DNA of 64,000 nt, taken from NCBI RefSeq assembly GCF_002846575.1, contig NZ_PJND01000009.1, forward strand, positions 124,001-188,000, read 5' to 3'. Both the position numbers and the translations under genes were made by a program. A model generated the notes under the pieces. That model ran no database searches. It saw nothing but the letters and a program-made list of their open reading frames with translations, and was not told the origin of the DNA. The stretch is from Flavobacterium lindanitolerans. Lineage in GTDB: Bacteria > Bacteroidota > Bacteroidia > Flavobacteriales > Flavobacteriaceae. This document shows, one piece after another, positions 54,389 to 63,454 of the stretch (position 1 is the first letter of the stretch; every line of letters begins with the position of its first letter).

Positions 54389-56686
54389 ATGAAAATATCC
54401 GTAATAGGTGGCGGTCCCGGAGGACTCTACTTTTCTATATTAGCCAAAAAGGCCAATCCGGAATTTCAAATAGACGTCTATGAACGTAACAAGGCAGATG
54501 ATGCTTTTGGTTTTGGTGTAGTGTTTTCAGACGAAACTCTAAGTGAATTTCTGTCGCGAGACCCTAAATCCTATGAATTGATTCGAAGCCGGTTTGCCTA
54601 TTGGGACGATTTGGATATTGCACGCGACGGCCAAAAAATACGTATTACAGGAAATGGATTCTGTGGCTGTTCCAGAAAAACATTATTGCAGCTATTGCAG
54701 CAAAGATGCCGGGAAGAAGGCGTTATTTTACATTTTGAACATGTAGTAGAAGATTTGGCCGCATTTAAAGACTCTGATGTAATTGTAGCCAGCGATGGCA
54801 TTAACAGCCTATTTCGCGACAAGCAGGCTACTGATTTCGGAACCACTTCCTCACTACAAAAAAATAAATTTGTATGGATGGGCTCTACCCGTCCGTTAGA
54901 TGCTTTTACTTATTTTTTCCGAAATACACCCTATGGTCCTATTGTAGCCCATACCTATCAGTATGAAGAAGGAAAAAGTACCTGGATATTTGAAACTTCG
55001 CCTGAAACATGGGAAAAAGCAGGTTTCGTGACAGAAGATGAAGAAGGCACCATACAAAAGCTTTCTGAACTTTTCAAAGAAGAATTGGACGGACATGGGC
55101 TGATTTCAAATCGTTCGCATTGGAGAAATTTTCCGATTATTACCAATACTGTCTGGCATAAAGATAATATCGTGCTCCTTGGCGATGCCAAAGCTACTGC
55201 CCACTATTCCATTGGTTCAGGAACCAAATTGGCAATGGAATGTGCTATTGCCCTGGCCGATGCCATTACCGCTCATCCAAAAGATATTCCGCAAGCTTTC
55301 GAAATGTACGAACAAAGTCGCCGCAAACGCGTGGAAATGATACAGCATGCAGCCAAGGTATCGTTAGAATGGTTTGAAGACATGGACAGACATATTCAAC
55401 AGGATTTTCTTCCTTTTGCCTTTGGTGTTATGACTCGTTCTAAGAAAGTTACTCTGGAAAATCTTGCTATAAGAGATGCTTCTTTTACGGACGCTGTTTT
55501 AAAAGATTTTAATAAATCTATTGGTAATGCTGAAACTAAAACACCACCGGCATTTACTCCGTATCAACTTCGCCAAATGCAACTGCAAAACAGAATAGTC
55601 ATGGCACCTATGGAACAATATGCTGCCAAGGACGGATTGGTTTCTGACTGGCATCTGGTGCATTATGGCAGCCGTGCGACAGGTGGTGTGGGACTTGTTC
55701 TAACAGAATGCGTTGCTGTAAGTGAAGAAGGAAAAATTACTTTAGGTTGTCCGCTTATAAGTTCTCAACAACAAATAGATAGCTGGAAAAAAATAACTGA
55801 TTTTATTCATCAGAACAGCAAAAGTAAAATAGGAATACAACTCGGTCACTCTGGTCGAAGAGGTGCTGTAAAACGCCCTTGGGAAGGTCATGATGAACCA
55901 ATTGAAACTCCATGGAAACTCCTCGCTCCTTCTGCTATACCTTACAACAGTAAGATGCCGGTGCCAAAAGAAATGGACAGGCAGGATATGGAAAATGTCA
56001 TTATGCAGTTCCGCAATGCAGCAAAAAATGCAGAACTGGCCGGATTTGATATGATAGAATTACAGGCCAACCATGGCTACCTGTTAGCCTCATTTCTCTC
56101 ACCGCTAACCAATAACCGCAAAGATGAATATGGCGGAACCGTAACCAATAGGTTAAAATTTCCATTAGAAGTATTCAAAACTGTAAGAGAAAACTTTGAT
56201 AAAAACCGTCCTATTTCTGTAAGGATTTCAGCTAACGACTGGGCTTATGGCGGTATTACACCGGAAGACGTGTTGGAAATAGCAAAAGCATTTCAACAAG
56301 CCGGAGCCGATTGTATTGACGTGTCCTCGGGATATACCGTGAGTCATCAAAAACCCGCCTATGGAAGAATGTACCAGACCCCATTTTCTGACGCTGTGAG
56401 AAACTCTACAGGAATTCCGGTAATTACTGCCGGAACCATACAGGATATCGACCAAATTAATACCATCATACTCAACAGAAGGGCTGATTTGGTTGCTTTG
56501 GGAAGACCACTCCTACTCGACCCGGGTTTTGTAAGGAACGCCCAGGCCTATGAACAATATCCTGCCGGAGATATTCCCAAGGCCTATGAAGCGGGAATCT
56601 CACATCTTTATCCTTATAAATTAAGTGAAAGAAAAGCTGTGGAAGGAATGAAGAAAGCGTTAAAACCGGAAAGCCATAAAAAATAG
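54389..56686 (+). CDS. Bifunctional salicylyl-CoA 5-hydroxylase / OYE-type oxidoreductase (2-aminobenzoyl-CoA monooxygenase/reductase family)
   Basis: A 765-residue fusion. The N-terminal half (about 1-375) is a group A flavin monooxygenase: FAD motif VIGGGPGG (5-12), the middle DG region VASDGINSLFR, and GDAKATAHYSIGSGTKLAME. The C-terminal half (about 388-745) is an OYE-type FMN barrel: NRIVMAPMEQYAAKDG, IGIQLGHSGRRG, and NHGYLLASFLSPLTNNRKDE. The first of the usual paired substrate-binding residues is Gln559 (IELQANHGYL), with His562 kept. Relatives hydroxylate salicylyl-CoA or 2-aminobenzoyl-CoA at C5, and in the latter case also reduce the ring. With gentisate dioxygenase downstream, 5-hydroxylation to gentisyl-CoA (or its amino analogue) is the best reading. 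Confidence 0.88.
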   Translation: MKISVIGGGPGGLYFSILAKKANPEFQIDVYERNKADDAFGFGVVFSDETLSEFLSRDPKSYELIRSRFAYWDDLDIARDGQKIRITGNGFCGCSRKTLLQLLQQRCREEGVILHFEHVVEDLAAFKDSDVIVASDGINSLFRDKQATDFGTTSSLQKNKFVWMGSTRPLDAFTYFFRNTPYGPIVAHTYQYEEGKSTWIFETSPETWEKAGFVTEDEEGTIQKLSELFKEELDGHGLISNRSHWRNFPIITNTVWHKDNIVLLGDAKATAHYSIGSGTKLAMECAIALADAITAHPKDIPQAFEMYEQSRRKRVEMIQHAAKVSLEWFEDMDRHIQQDFLPFAFGVMTRSKKVTLENLAIRDASFTDAVLKDFNKSIGNAETKTPPAFTPYQLRQMQLQNRIVMAPMEQYAAKDGLVSDWHLVHYGSRATGGVGLVLTECVAVSEEGKITLGCPLISSQQQIDSWKKITDFIHQNSKSKIGIQLGHSGRRGAVKRPWEGHDEPIETPWKLLAPSAIPYNSKMPVPKEMDRQDMENVIMQFRNAAKNAELAGFDMIELQANHGYLLASFLSPLTNNRKDEYGGTVTNRLKFPLEVFKTVRENFDKNRPISVRISANDWAYGGITPEDVLEIAKAFQQAGADCIDVSSGYTVSHQKPAYGRMYQTPFSDAVRNSTGIPVITAGTIQDIDQINTIILNRRADLVALGRPLLLDPGFVRNAQAYEQYPAGDIPKAYEAGISHLYPYKLSERKAVEGMKKALKPESHKK

Positions 56687-56727
56687 TTGATAATTGATAG
56701 TTGATAATTTGAAAATTGTAATTAAAA

Positions 56728-58341
56728 ATGTTTCAAGATAATTTCGCACAAAAGCACCTGCCATCACAAAAACTGCAACCGGATTATATTTACAATCATC
56801 CGGATTTTCAGCTCCCGGAAGCACTTAACTGCGTAGATAGATTATTGGATTCGCATGTCAGAGAAGGTCGTGGCCATCATATTGCCATGCGCACTTTTGA
56901 AAAAAACTGGACATATCAGGATTTATATGAAAAAGCGAACCAGATTGCACATGTGCTGGTTGACGATTTGGGTTTGGTTTCAGGCAATCGTGTACTGATA
57001 CGTTCTGCCAACAATCCAATGTTTGTGGCTTGCTGGTTTGCCGTGCTCAAGGCTGGCGGTATCGTGGTCGCAACAATGCCTTTGCTGCGTGAAAAAGAAC
57101 TTGAAGTCATGATTGACAGTGCCGAAATATCACATGCTTTTTGCGATTATCGTTTGGAAGAAGCATTAGCTTCAGTAAAATCTACTTTTCTCAAACAGGT
57201 CATCACGTTTGACGGCACAGAACAAAGCCTGTCAAAGCTTGAAACACTAATGCATAACAAACCTAAGGAATTTGAGAATTTCCCAACAAAAGCAGATTCG
57301 GTTGCCCTAATTGGTTTTACGTCCGGCACTACCGGAAACCCGAAAATGACCTCGCATTATCACAAAGACATACTCCTTATCTGTGAAGCTTTCCCAAAAT
57401 ATTCCTTACAACCCGTTCCGGAAGATATTTTTACCGGTAGTCCGCCTTTGGGGTTTACTTTTGGTTTGGGAGGACTTGTTCTTTTCCCATTTTATTTCGG
57501 AGCATCCACATTCCTGATTGAAAAACCGAGTCCGGAACTATTACTGGAAGCCATACAAAACCATAAGGTTTCTATTGTATTCACGGCACCAACAGCCTGG
57601 AGAGTATTGGCCACTAAAGTCAAAGACTACAATATTTCATCACTACGCAAATGTGTATCAGCAGGCGAAACTTTGCCTGAAAAAGTCTGGGAAGACTGGT
57701 ATGAAGCAACCGGCCTGAAAATTATTGACGGCATTGGCGCAACAGAAATGCTGCACATTTTCATTTCTTCTAACGAAGAAAATATGAAAAAAGGTGCTAC
57801 AGGATTGCCAATACGAGGTTATGAAGCCCGTATCGTAGACCGTAAAGGCAACGAATTAGAAATCAATGAACCGGGAAGATTAGCCGTAAGAGGAATTACC
57901 GGATGTAAATACCTGAACCGTACCGACAAGCAAAAAGAATACGTACAGGATGGCTGGAACCTTACCGGTGACATTTTCCGTAAAGACGAAGATGGCTACT
58001 ATTGGTTTGTAGCCCGCGGCGATGACATGATTATTTCTTCAGGTTACAACATTGCGGCTATAGAAGTTGAAAGTGTATTGCTGAAACATGAGGATATCTC
58101 AGAATGTGCAGTAGTAGGGCTACCTGATGAAAACCGCGGTATGCTGGTATGTGCCTATGTTGTTTTAGCCGATAAATCCAAGGCTTGCGATGAGTATGTC
58201 AGGAGCTTACAGGACTGGTTTAAAGAAAATGCCGCACCTTATAAATACCCAAGAGAAATCCGTTTTCTGGAACAGCTACCAAAGACAGAAACAGGAAAAA
58301 TCCAACGATACAAATTAAAGGCTTTTGGCAAGGGAAATTGA
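56728..58341 (+). CDS. Aryl-CoA ligase (benzoate/2-aminobenzoate/salicylate-CoA ligase family)
   Basis: A 537-residue acyl-adenylating enzyme. The core motif is GFTSGTTGNPKM, followed by GATEMLHIFISS, DGWNLTGDIFRKDEDGYYW and the catalytic lysine in KTETGKIQRYKL. The sequence resembles benzoate- and anthranilate-CoA ligases. The substrate is probably salicylate or anthranilate given its neighbours, but it cannot be fixed from sequence. It follows the hydroxylase by 41 bp and would form the CoA thioester that the hydroxylase needs. Confidence 0.9.
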   Translation: MFQDNFAQKHLPSQKLQPDYIYNHPDFQLPEALNCVDRLLDSHVREGRGHHIAMRTFEKNWTYQDLYEKANQIAHVLVDDLGLVSGNRVLIRSANNPMFVACWFAVLKAGGIVVATMPLLREKELEVMIDSAEISHAFCDYRLEEALASVKSTFLKQVITFDGTEQSLSKLETLMHNKPKEFENFPTKADSVALIGFTSGTTGNPKMTSHYHKDILLICEAFPKYSLQPVPEDIFTGSPPLGFTFGLGGLVLFPFYFGASTFLIEKPSPELLLEAIQNHKVSIVFTAPTAWRVLATKVKDYNISSLRKCVSAGETLPEKVWEDWYEATGLKIIDGIGATEMLHIFISSNEENMKKGATGLPIRGYEARIVDRKGNELEINEPGRLAVRGITGCKYLNRTDKQKEYVQDGWNLTGDIFRKDEDGYYWFVARGDDMIISSGYNIAAIEVESVLLKHEDISECAVVGLPDENRGMLVCAYVVLADKSKACDEYVRSLQDWFKENAAPYKYPREIRFLEQLPKTETGKIQRYKLKAFGKGN

Positions 58342-58395
58342 GGAAAATTCACTAATATTATCCTTGATAATTTCTTTTAAAAACAAACAAAACTA

Positions 58396-59976
58396 ATGAG
58401 AAAAGCATTTGTAGTATTAAGCATCACGGTATTGGCCATTATCGGTATAATGACCTATATCAACTGGAAAGCCAGCTTCCTATTGCTAATATTCATCCCT
58501 TTGATTATCATGGGATTGTATGACATGTTCCAATCTAAAAAAACAATCCGCAGAAACTTTCCACTTGTTGGAAGAATGCGCTATCTTTTGGAATCTCTGG
58601 GTCCGGGTGTTCGCCAATACTTTATTGAAAAAGACCTGGACGGAAAGCCATTCAACCGTTTGGAAAGAAGCCTTGTTTACCAGCGAAGCAAAAAAGAGAC
58701 AGACTCCAACCCTTTTGGTACCCAATTAGATATCTACGAAGTAGGTTACCAATGGATTAACCATAGCATCAAGGCTATTCCTTTCTCAAAGGTCGATAGT
58801 AATCCAAGAATCAGAATCGGGTCTTCACAATGTGAAAAGCCTTACGATGCCAGTTTATACAATATCAGCGCCATGAGTTTTGGCTCCCTAAGCCGTAACG
58901 CGATACAGGCACTTAATGCCGGTGCCAAACAAGGCGGATTTTATCATAACACTGGTGAAGGTGGCCTTTCTCCATATCATTTGGAAGGCGGCGATGTAGT
59001 TTGGAATATCGGGACAGGTTATTTCAGTTGCCGTGACGACGATGGTAATTTCTCTTACGAACAATATGCCAAAAGAGCCGTTCTTGATAATGTGAAAATG
59101 ATTGAAATTAAATTCTCTCAAGGTGCCAAACCGGGACATGGAGGGATATTGCCAAAAGAAAAAGTAACCGATGAAATTGCGGCCATACGTTTGGTAAGCA
59201 AAGGAAAAGACATCATTTCGCCTCCTACGCACTCTGCTTTTTCAACACCCTTGGAATTGATGGATTTCATCAAACTACTGCGAAAAGGTTCTGGCGGAAA
59301 GCCAATTGGTATGAAAATCTGTATTGGAAACAAATCAGAATTTATCGCTATCTGTAAAGCCATGGTAGAAACGGAAACTTATTTTGATTTTATTACAGTT
59401 GATGGCGGCGAAGGTGGAACCGGTGCAGCTCCTCAGGAATATTCTGACCACGTAGGTATGCCTTTAAGAGACGCATTGGCCTTTGTGTATGATTGTCTCG
59501 TTGGATTCGGTATTAAAAACCAAATTAAAATCATATGCAGCGGTAAGATAATTACAGGTTTTGACATCATCAAGACATTAGCAACAGGTGCAGACCTTTG
59601 CAACTCAGCCAGAGGGATGATGTTCGCCTTAGGCTGTATTCAGGCTTTGGAATGCCACGCTAATACCTGTCCTACCGGAGTCGCTACTCAAGACCCGAGA
59701 CTCGTTAAAGGATTGGTACCCGAAGAAAAGAGTATTCGAGTAGCTCGTTTTCAGCATGAAACGGTAAAAAGCGCTATGGAACTCATGGCTTCTGCAGGAA
59801 TCTGCCATCCGGATGAAGTTGACCGACATGTAGTCAGCATGAGAGTTGACAGAACCAAAATTCAGACATTTGCAGAAACCTATCCGGAACTGGAAAATGG
59901 CTGTCTGTTAAATGAAAATACGGTACCGGAAAATTTCCGTTCTTTTTGGAAAAAAGCGGCTGCCGCAAGCTTTTAA
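58396..59976 (+). CDS. FMN-binding glutamate synthase-like membrane protein
   Basis: A 526-residue protein. Two hydrophobic segments (about 5-20 and 28-45) tether the N-terminus to the membrane. A glutamate synthase alpha-subunit FMN barrel follows (about 130-480: YNISAMSFGSLSRNAIQALN, AGAKQGGFYHNTGEGG, SQGAKPGHGG, VDGGEGGTGAAP and CPTGVATQDPR with cysteines for an Fe-S cluster). It lacks the glutaminase and nucleotide domains of full glutamate synthases. Its reaction is not known here. Sitting in a catabolic operon suggests ammonium capture or redox chemistry on the pathway, but this is inference. Confidence 0.87.
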   Translation: MRKAFVVLSITVLAIIGIMTYINWKASFLLLIFIPLIIMGLYDMFQSKKTIRRNFPLVGRMRYLLESLGPGVRQYFIEKDLDGKPFNRLERSLVYQRSKKETDSNPFGTQLDIYEVGYQWINHSIKAIPFSKVDSNPRIRIGSSQCEKPYDASLYNISAMSFGSLSRNAIQALNAGAKQGGFYHNTGEGGLSPYHLEGGDVVWNIGTGYFSCRDDDGNFSYEQYAKRAVLDNVKMIEIKFSQGAKPGHGGILPKEKVTDEIAAIRLVSKGKDIISPPTHSAFSTPLELMDFIKLLRKGSGGKPIGMKICIGNKSEFIAICKAMVETETYFDFITVDGGEGGTGAAPQEYSDHVGMPLRDALAFVYDCLVGFGIKNQIKIICSGKIITGFDIIKTLATGADLCNSARGMMFALGCIQALECHANTCPTGVATQDPRLVKGLVPEEKSIRVARFQHETVKSAMELMASAGICHPDEVDRHVVSMRVDRTKIQTFAETYPELENGCLLNENTVPENFRSFWKKAAAASF

Positions 59977-60000
59977 AAATACCTTAAAGCCATTTTAATT

Positions 60001-60429
60001 ATGAGCAATTATTTTATTAAAGAGGAAAAAATACGTTTTCAGCATGTTGATTATGCAGGAATAGTCTTTTATCCTCGTTTTCTCGAAATGCTGAACGCCT
60101 TAGTCGAAGATTGGTTTGAAGAAGCTTTGGAACGTCCGTTTGCTACCATACACGAAACCAATGGTATTCCAACAGTCGATTTAAAAGTACAATTCAGGAA
60201 AGCAGCCCGATTGGGAGAAATTTTGAAAAAATATCTATGGGTAAAAAATCTGGGCAGTGCTTCAATGGTTTGCGGATTCCGTTTTGAAGATCAACAGGGA
60301 AAAACCTGTCTTGAAGGCGAAGTTACACTTGTGAATGTAGCTATTAGTACCAATAGGGAAAACATCAAATCTGAACCTTTTACTGAAGACATGAAACAAA
60401 AAATAACTCCTTTTTTGTCTGAACGCTAA
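60001..60429 (+). CDS. Acyl-CoA thioesterase (4HBT family)
   Basis: A 142-residue hotdog-fold thioesterase. IRFQHVDYAGIVFYPRFLEM is the family's active-site segment, with catalytic Asp in HVDYAG. It would release CoA from gentisyl-CoA (or a related hydroxybenzoyl-CoA) to give the free acid for ring cleavage. It lies 24 bp after the glutamate-synthase-like gene. The length is normal. Confidence 0.9.
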   Translation: MSNYFIKEEKIRFQHVDYAGIVFYPRFLEMLNALVEDWFEEALERPFATIHETNGIPTVDLKVQFRKAARLGEILKKYLWVKNLGSASMVCGFRFEDQQGKTCLEGEVTLVNVAISTNRENIKSEPFTEDMKQKITPFLSER

Positions 60430-60491
60430 GATTCAAAATCAGAAATCAGAAAATAGATAATAGAAAATAGATATATAGACTATTTAAGCCA

Positions 60492-60526
60492 AAATCATAA
60501 ATCATAAATCATAAATCATAAATCAT
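60492..60526. repeat. Tandem repeat: five copies of AAATCAT
   Basis: Five perfect 7-bp units lie in the 112-bp gap between thioesterase and nitrilase, just before the nitrilase start at 60542. Copy number could vary by slippage. Confidence 0.8.
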
Positions 60527-60541
60527 AAATTCATCAATAAA

Positions 60542-61522
60542 ATGGAATTTCCAAAATTTAAAGCCGCTGCAGTACAAACCGCCCCGGTATTCCTAAATGC
60601 ACAGGCCACGACAGATAAAGCCATAGCATTCATTAAGGAAGCTGCAGGAAAGGGAGCCTCTCTTGTTGCTTTTCCTGAAGTTTTTATTGCCGGCTATCCG
60701 TATTGGAATTGGATTATGACTCCTGTACAAGGCAGTAAGTGGTATGAAGTTTTATACAAATGCTCCATAACAACAGATGGCCCCGAAGTACAACAGCTAT
60801 GTCAGGCTGCCAAAGAACACAACGTGCATGTTGTAATTGGAATCAACGAAAGAGGAAACAGCTACGGAGAAATTTATAACACCAACCTGATTATAGACAA
60901 TAATGGAATACTTATTGGGAGACACCGTAAACTCGTACCTACCTGGGCTGAAAAACTTACATGGACAAGCGGTGATGGTTCTTCTTTAAAAGTATATCCT
61001 ACTGAAATAGGTCCAATCGGGACATTGGCCTGTGGAGAAAATACAAATACTTTGGCTCGATTTACTTTACTTTCGCAAGGCGAATTGATTCACATAGCCA
61101 ATTACATTTCACTTCCTGTTGCTCCACCCGATTATAATATGGCCGAAGCAATAAAGATACGTGCTGCCGCCCACTCCTTTGAAGGAAAATTATTTACGAT
61201 TGTTTCCTGTTCTACAATTTCTCAGGAAATAATGGATGCCTTGAAAGAAGATGTACCCAATGTTCAGGAATTGCTTACCAGAAAAAACTCTGCCTTCTCT
61301 GGCATAATAGGCCCTAATGGGGCCGTTGTTGGTGAGCCGCTAATTGACGAAGAAGGAATCGTCTATGCTGATATTGACCTATCCAAATGCATCCAGCCAA
61401 AACAAATGCACGACATATTGGGACATTACAACCGTTTCGATATTTTCGACCTTAGGGTAAATGTTACTCCAACAAGAAAGATTACCTTTATAGATAACCA
61501 TGAAGAGTTTTCTAAAAAATAA
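60542..61522 (+). CDS. Nitrilase (carbon-nitrogen hydrolase family)
   Basis: A 326-residue enzyme of the true nitrilase branch. The catalytic triad is visible: Glu46 in VAFPEVFIAGYPYW, Lys130 in RHRKLVPT and Cys164 in LACGENTNTLARF. The GENTN sequence after the cysteine and the length fit nitrilases that turn a nitrile into an acid plus ammonia, rather than amidases. An aromatic nitrile feeding this pathway, such as a salicylo- or anthranilo-nitrile, is a reasonable guess but not shown. It follows an AAATCAT tandem repeat and precedes a REP transposase. Confidence 0.9.
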   Translation: MEFPKFKAAAVQTAPVFLNAQATTDKAIAFIKEAAGKGASLVAFPEVFIAGYPYWNWIMTPVQGSKWYEVLYKCSITTDGPEVQQLCQAAKEHNVHVVIGINERGNSYGEIYNTNLIIDNNGILIGRHRKLVPTWAEKLTWTSGDGSSLKVYPTEIGPIGTLACGENTNTLARFTLLSQGELIHIANYISLPVAPPDYNMAEAIKIRAAAHSFEGKLFTIVSCSTISQEIMDALKEDVPNVQELLTRKNSAFSGIIGPNGAVVGEPLIDEEGIVYADIDLSKCIQPKQMHDILGHYNRFDIFDLRVNVTPTRKITFIDNHEEFSKK

Positions 61523-61533
61523 ACTTTAACCCT

Positions 61534-61565
61534 AACCTGCCAGGGTTTAAAACCCTGCCAGGGTT
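61534..61565. repeat. REP-type element, copy 2 (left of transposase)
   Basis: AACCTGCCAGGGTT, then TAAA, then ACCCTGCCAGGGTT. The two half-sites are near-palindromes in direct order, unlike copies 1 and 3. It starts 12 bp after the nitrilase stop. Confidence 0.75.
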
Positions 61566-61592
61566 GAAGAAAAAAAATAAACGCCATACAAC

Positions 61593-62201
61593 ATGAAAAT
61601 ACAGCCATTAGAACATGAAAAGTTCTATCACATTTTTAATCGTGGAAATAATGGTATCAATCTCTTTTATGATGCTGATTGTTATTATCATTTCCTAAGA
61701 CTATATGAAAAATATATAGAGCCTGTAGCTGAAACCTATGCCTGGTGCCTGCTAAAAAATCATTTCCATCTTTTGGTTTATATAAAATCACAAAATGAGA
61801 TTGATAATCGCAAGCTAAAATATTCAACCGTTGAAAAACCAAGAATAATAAGCGCATCTAAACAGTTCTCGCATCTGTTTAATGCATATACACAGGCAAT
61901 AAACAAACGTTTCAAAAGAACGGGAAGCTTATTTGAAAAACCGTTTCACAGGAAATTAGTAGCATCAAATGATTATTTTCAGAAATTGGTTGTTTACATT
62001 CACAATAACCCTGTACATCATGGTTTTTGCAAAAATATAAACGATTACCCATGGTCTTCTTACGGAAGTATTATTTCTGAGAAACCAACTAAAATAAAAA
62101 GAAAAGAAGTTATTGATGTCTTTTATAATTTAGATAATTTTATAGCGTATCATAATCAAAATCAGGATTTTTTTGATATTGACGATTTGATAATAGAATA
62201 A
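61593..62201 (+). mobile_element. REP-associated tyrosine transposase (RAYT, IS200/Y1 family)
   Basis: A 202-residue Y1-type HUH transposase. It opens with HIFNRGNNGINLFYDADCYY, has the HUH motif NHFHLL (His57-Phe-His59), a KRTGSLFEKPFHRK segment and the catalytic Tyr135 in VVYIHNNPVHHGF, followed by DYPWSSYGS. RAYTs act on REP palindromes in single-stranded DNA. The gene is bracketed by REP elements at 61534-61565 and 62218-62264, and a third lies at 54336. It interrupts the catabolic operon between nitrilase and gentisate dioxygenase but in the same direction. No IS inverted repeats or target duplications were found, consistent with a domesticated single-copy enzyme. Confidence 0.9.
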
Positions 62202-62217
62202 AAAACTCTTTATTTCT

Positions 62218-62264
62218 TTTATCCAACCCTGCCAGGGTTTAAAACCCTGGCAGGGTTGGATAAA
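62218..62264. repeat. REP-type palindrome, copy 3 (right of transposase)
   Basis: A 47-bp near-perfect palindrome built on ACCCTGCCAGGGT and ACCCTGGCAGGGT, extended outward through TTTATCCA / TGGATAAA. It lies 16 bp after the RAYT stop and 21 bp before the dioxygenase start. Confidence 0.85.
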
Positions 62265-62285
62265 GAAGACGAAAAATAAACAAAT

Positions 62286-63398
62286 ATGGAATCAAAATTC
62301 AACGACGACGTAATTGGAAGAGCCCGGGTTAAGGATACTCCCGAACTTGAGGCCTATTATAAAGAATTAGAAACCCTGGGAGCCGGCGCCTTATGGACCG
62401 TAGCTAATGATATTGAACCTTGGGAGCCGCGTACTTCCTCTGTTCCTATGCTCTGGAAATATGAAAACCTAAGAGAACTGGCACTTAAATCATCAGAATT
62501 GGTGACTCCGGAACAAGCCGGGCGTCGTGTGGTTTATCTTGTAAATGACAAGCGAAAGGATGTAAGCGCTGCCGTTGGCTGGTTGTATACCGGAATACAG
62601 GTTACCCGTCCGGGAGAAAGCACATCGGCACATCGTCATAAAGCTTCTGCCCTACGTTTTATTATGGAAGGTGAAGGTGGCTATACGGTGGTTGATGGCA
62701 ATAAGATTACATTTGAAGTCAATGATTTTGTAATTACACCCAACAGCACATGGCATGAACATGGTGTTGCAGAAGGCGGAAAAACCTGTATCTGGCAGGA
62801 CGGTCTGGATATTCCTTTGGTAAATGCGCTGGAAGCTAATGACTATGCTGTTTATGATGGAAAACAGGAATTAAAGTATCCGGTTAATTTTTCACCTCTA
62901 ACTTATGGAGGTTCAGGATTATTACCCGCTGACAAGGTATGGGATAAACCCTATTCTCCTCTATTCAAATATTCCTGGAAGAATGTTTATCCTTCCTTAT
63001 TAGAAGCTGCTCAGGTAAATGAGGGCTCACCTTATGATGGCATATTGATGCATTATTCCAATCCTGTTACCGGAGGCCATGTCATGCAGACCATGGGAGC
63101 ATCCATGCAATTACTAAGAGCTGGTGAACATACAAAAGCACACCAACACACCGGTTCATTTGTTTATCAATGTGCCAAGGGCAAAGGTTATTCTGTCATT
63201 AACGGAAAACGTTATGACTGGAAAGAAAGAGATATTTTTTGTGTTCCTTCGTGGGCCGTACATGAACACGTAAATCTTTCAGAAACAGAAGACGCCTGCC
63301 TGTTCTCTTTTAACGACCTTCCGGTTATTGAATCTTTAGGGCTATATCAGGAAAGAGCCTATGAAGAAAACGGAGGATTCCAGATAGTTAATAGCTAA
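62286..63398 (+). CDS. Gentisate 1,2-dioxygenase
   Basis: A 370-residue bicupin that opens the ring of gentisate (2,5-dihydroxybenzoate) to maleylpyruvate. The first cupin (about 100-170) holds the iron ligands His116, His118 (HRHKASALRFIMEGEGGY) and a distal His in TWHEHG (157-159). The TCIWQDGLDIPLVN segment is typical of gentisate dioxygenase. A second cupin (about 270-360) keeps HQHTGSFVYQ and HEHVN. Relatives include 1-hydroxy-2-naphthoate and salicylate dioxygenases, so exact substrate is inferred from context. It is followed 56 bp later by an FAH-family hydrolase. Confidence 0.93.
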   Translation: MESKFNDDVIGRARVKDTPELEAYYKELETLGAGALWTVANDIEPWEPRTSSVPMLWKYENLRELALKSSELVTPEQAGRRVVYLVNDKRKDVSAAVGWLYTGIQVTRPGESTSAHRHKASALRFIMEGEGGYTVVDGNKITFEVNDFVITPNSTWHEHGVAEGGKTCIWQDGLDIPLVNALEANDYAVYDGKQELKYPVNFSPLTYGGSGLLPADKVWDKPYSPLFKYSWKNVYPSLLEAAQVNEGSPYDGILMHYSNPVTGGHVMQTMGASMQLLRAGEHTKAHQHTGSFVYQCAKGKGYSVINGKRYDWKERDIFCVPSWAVHEHVNLSETEDACLFSFNDLPVIESLGLYQERAYEENGGFQIVNS

Positions 63399-63454
63399 AA
63401 GTCAAAAAAGAGAAAAGTAAATACAACCATAAAAACCATACTTATAACGAAAAA

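Noticed and set aside
60430..60541. CRISPR-like short repeats before nitrilase
   Set aside because: The units are 7 bp and contiguous without spacers, so this is a simple tandem repeat.
61593..62201. Complete IS200-type insertion sequence
   Set aside because: There is no tnpB and no classic IS200/IS605 ends; flanking REP palindromes and the sequence fit a RAYT better.
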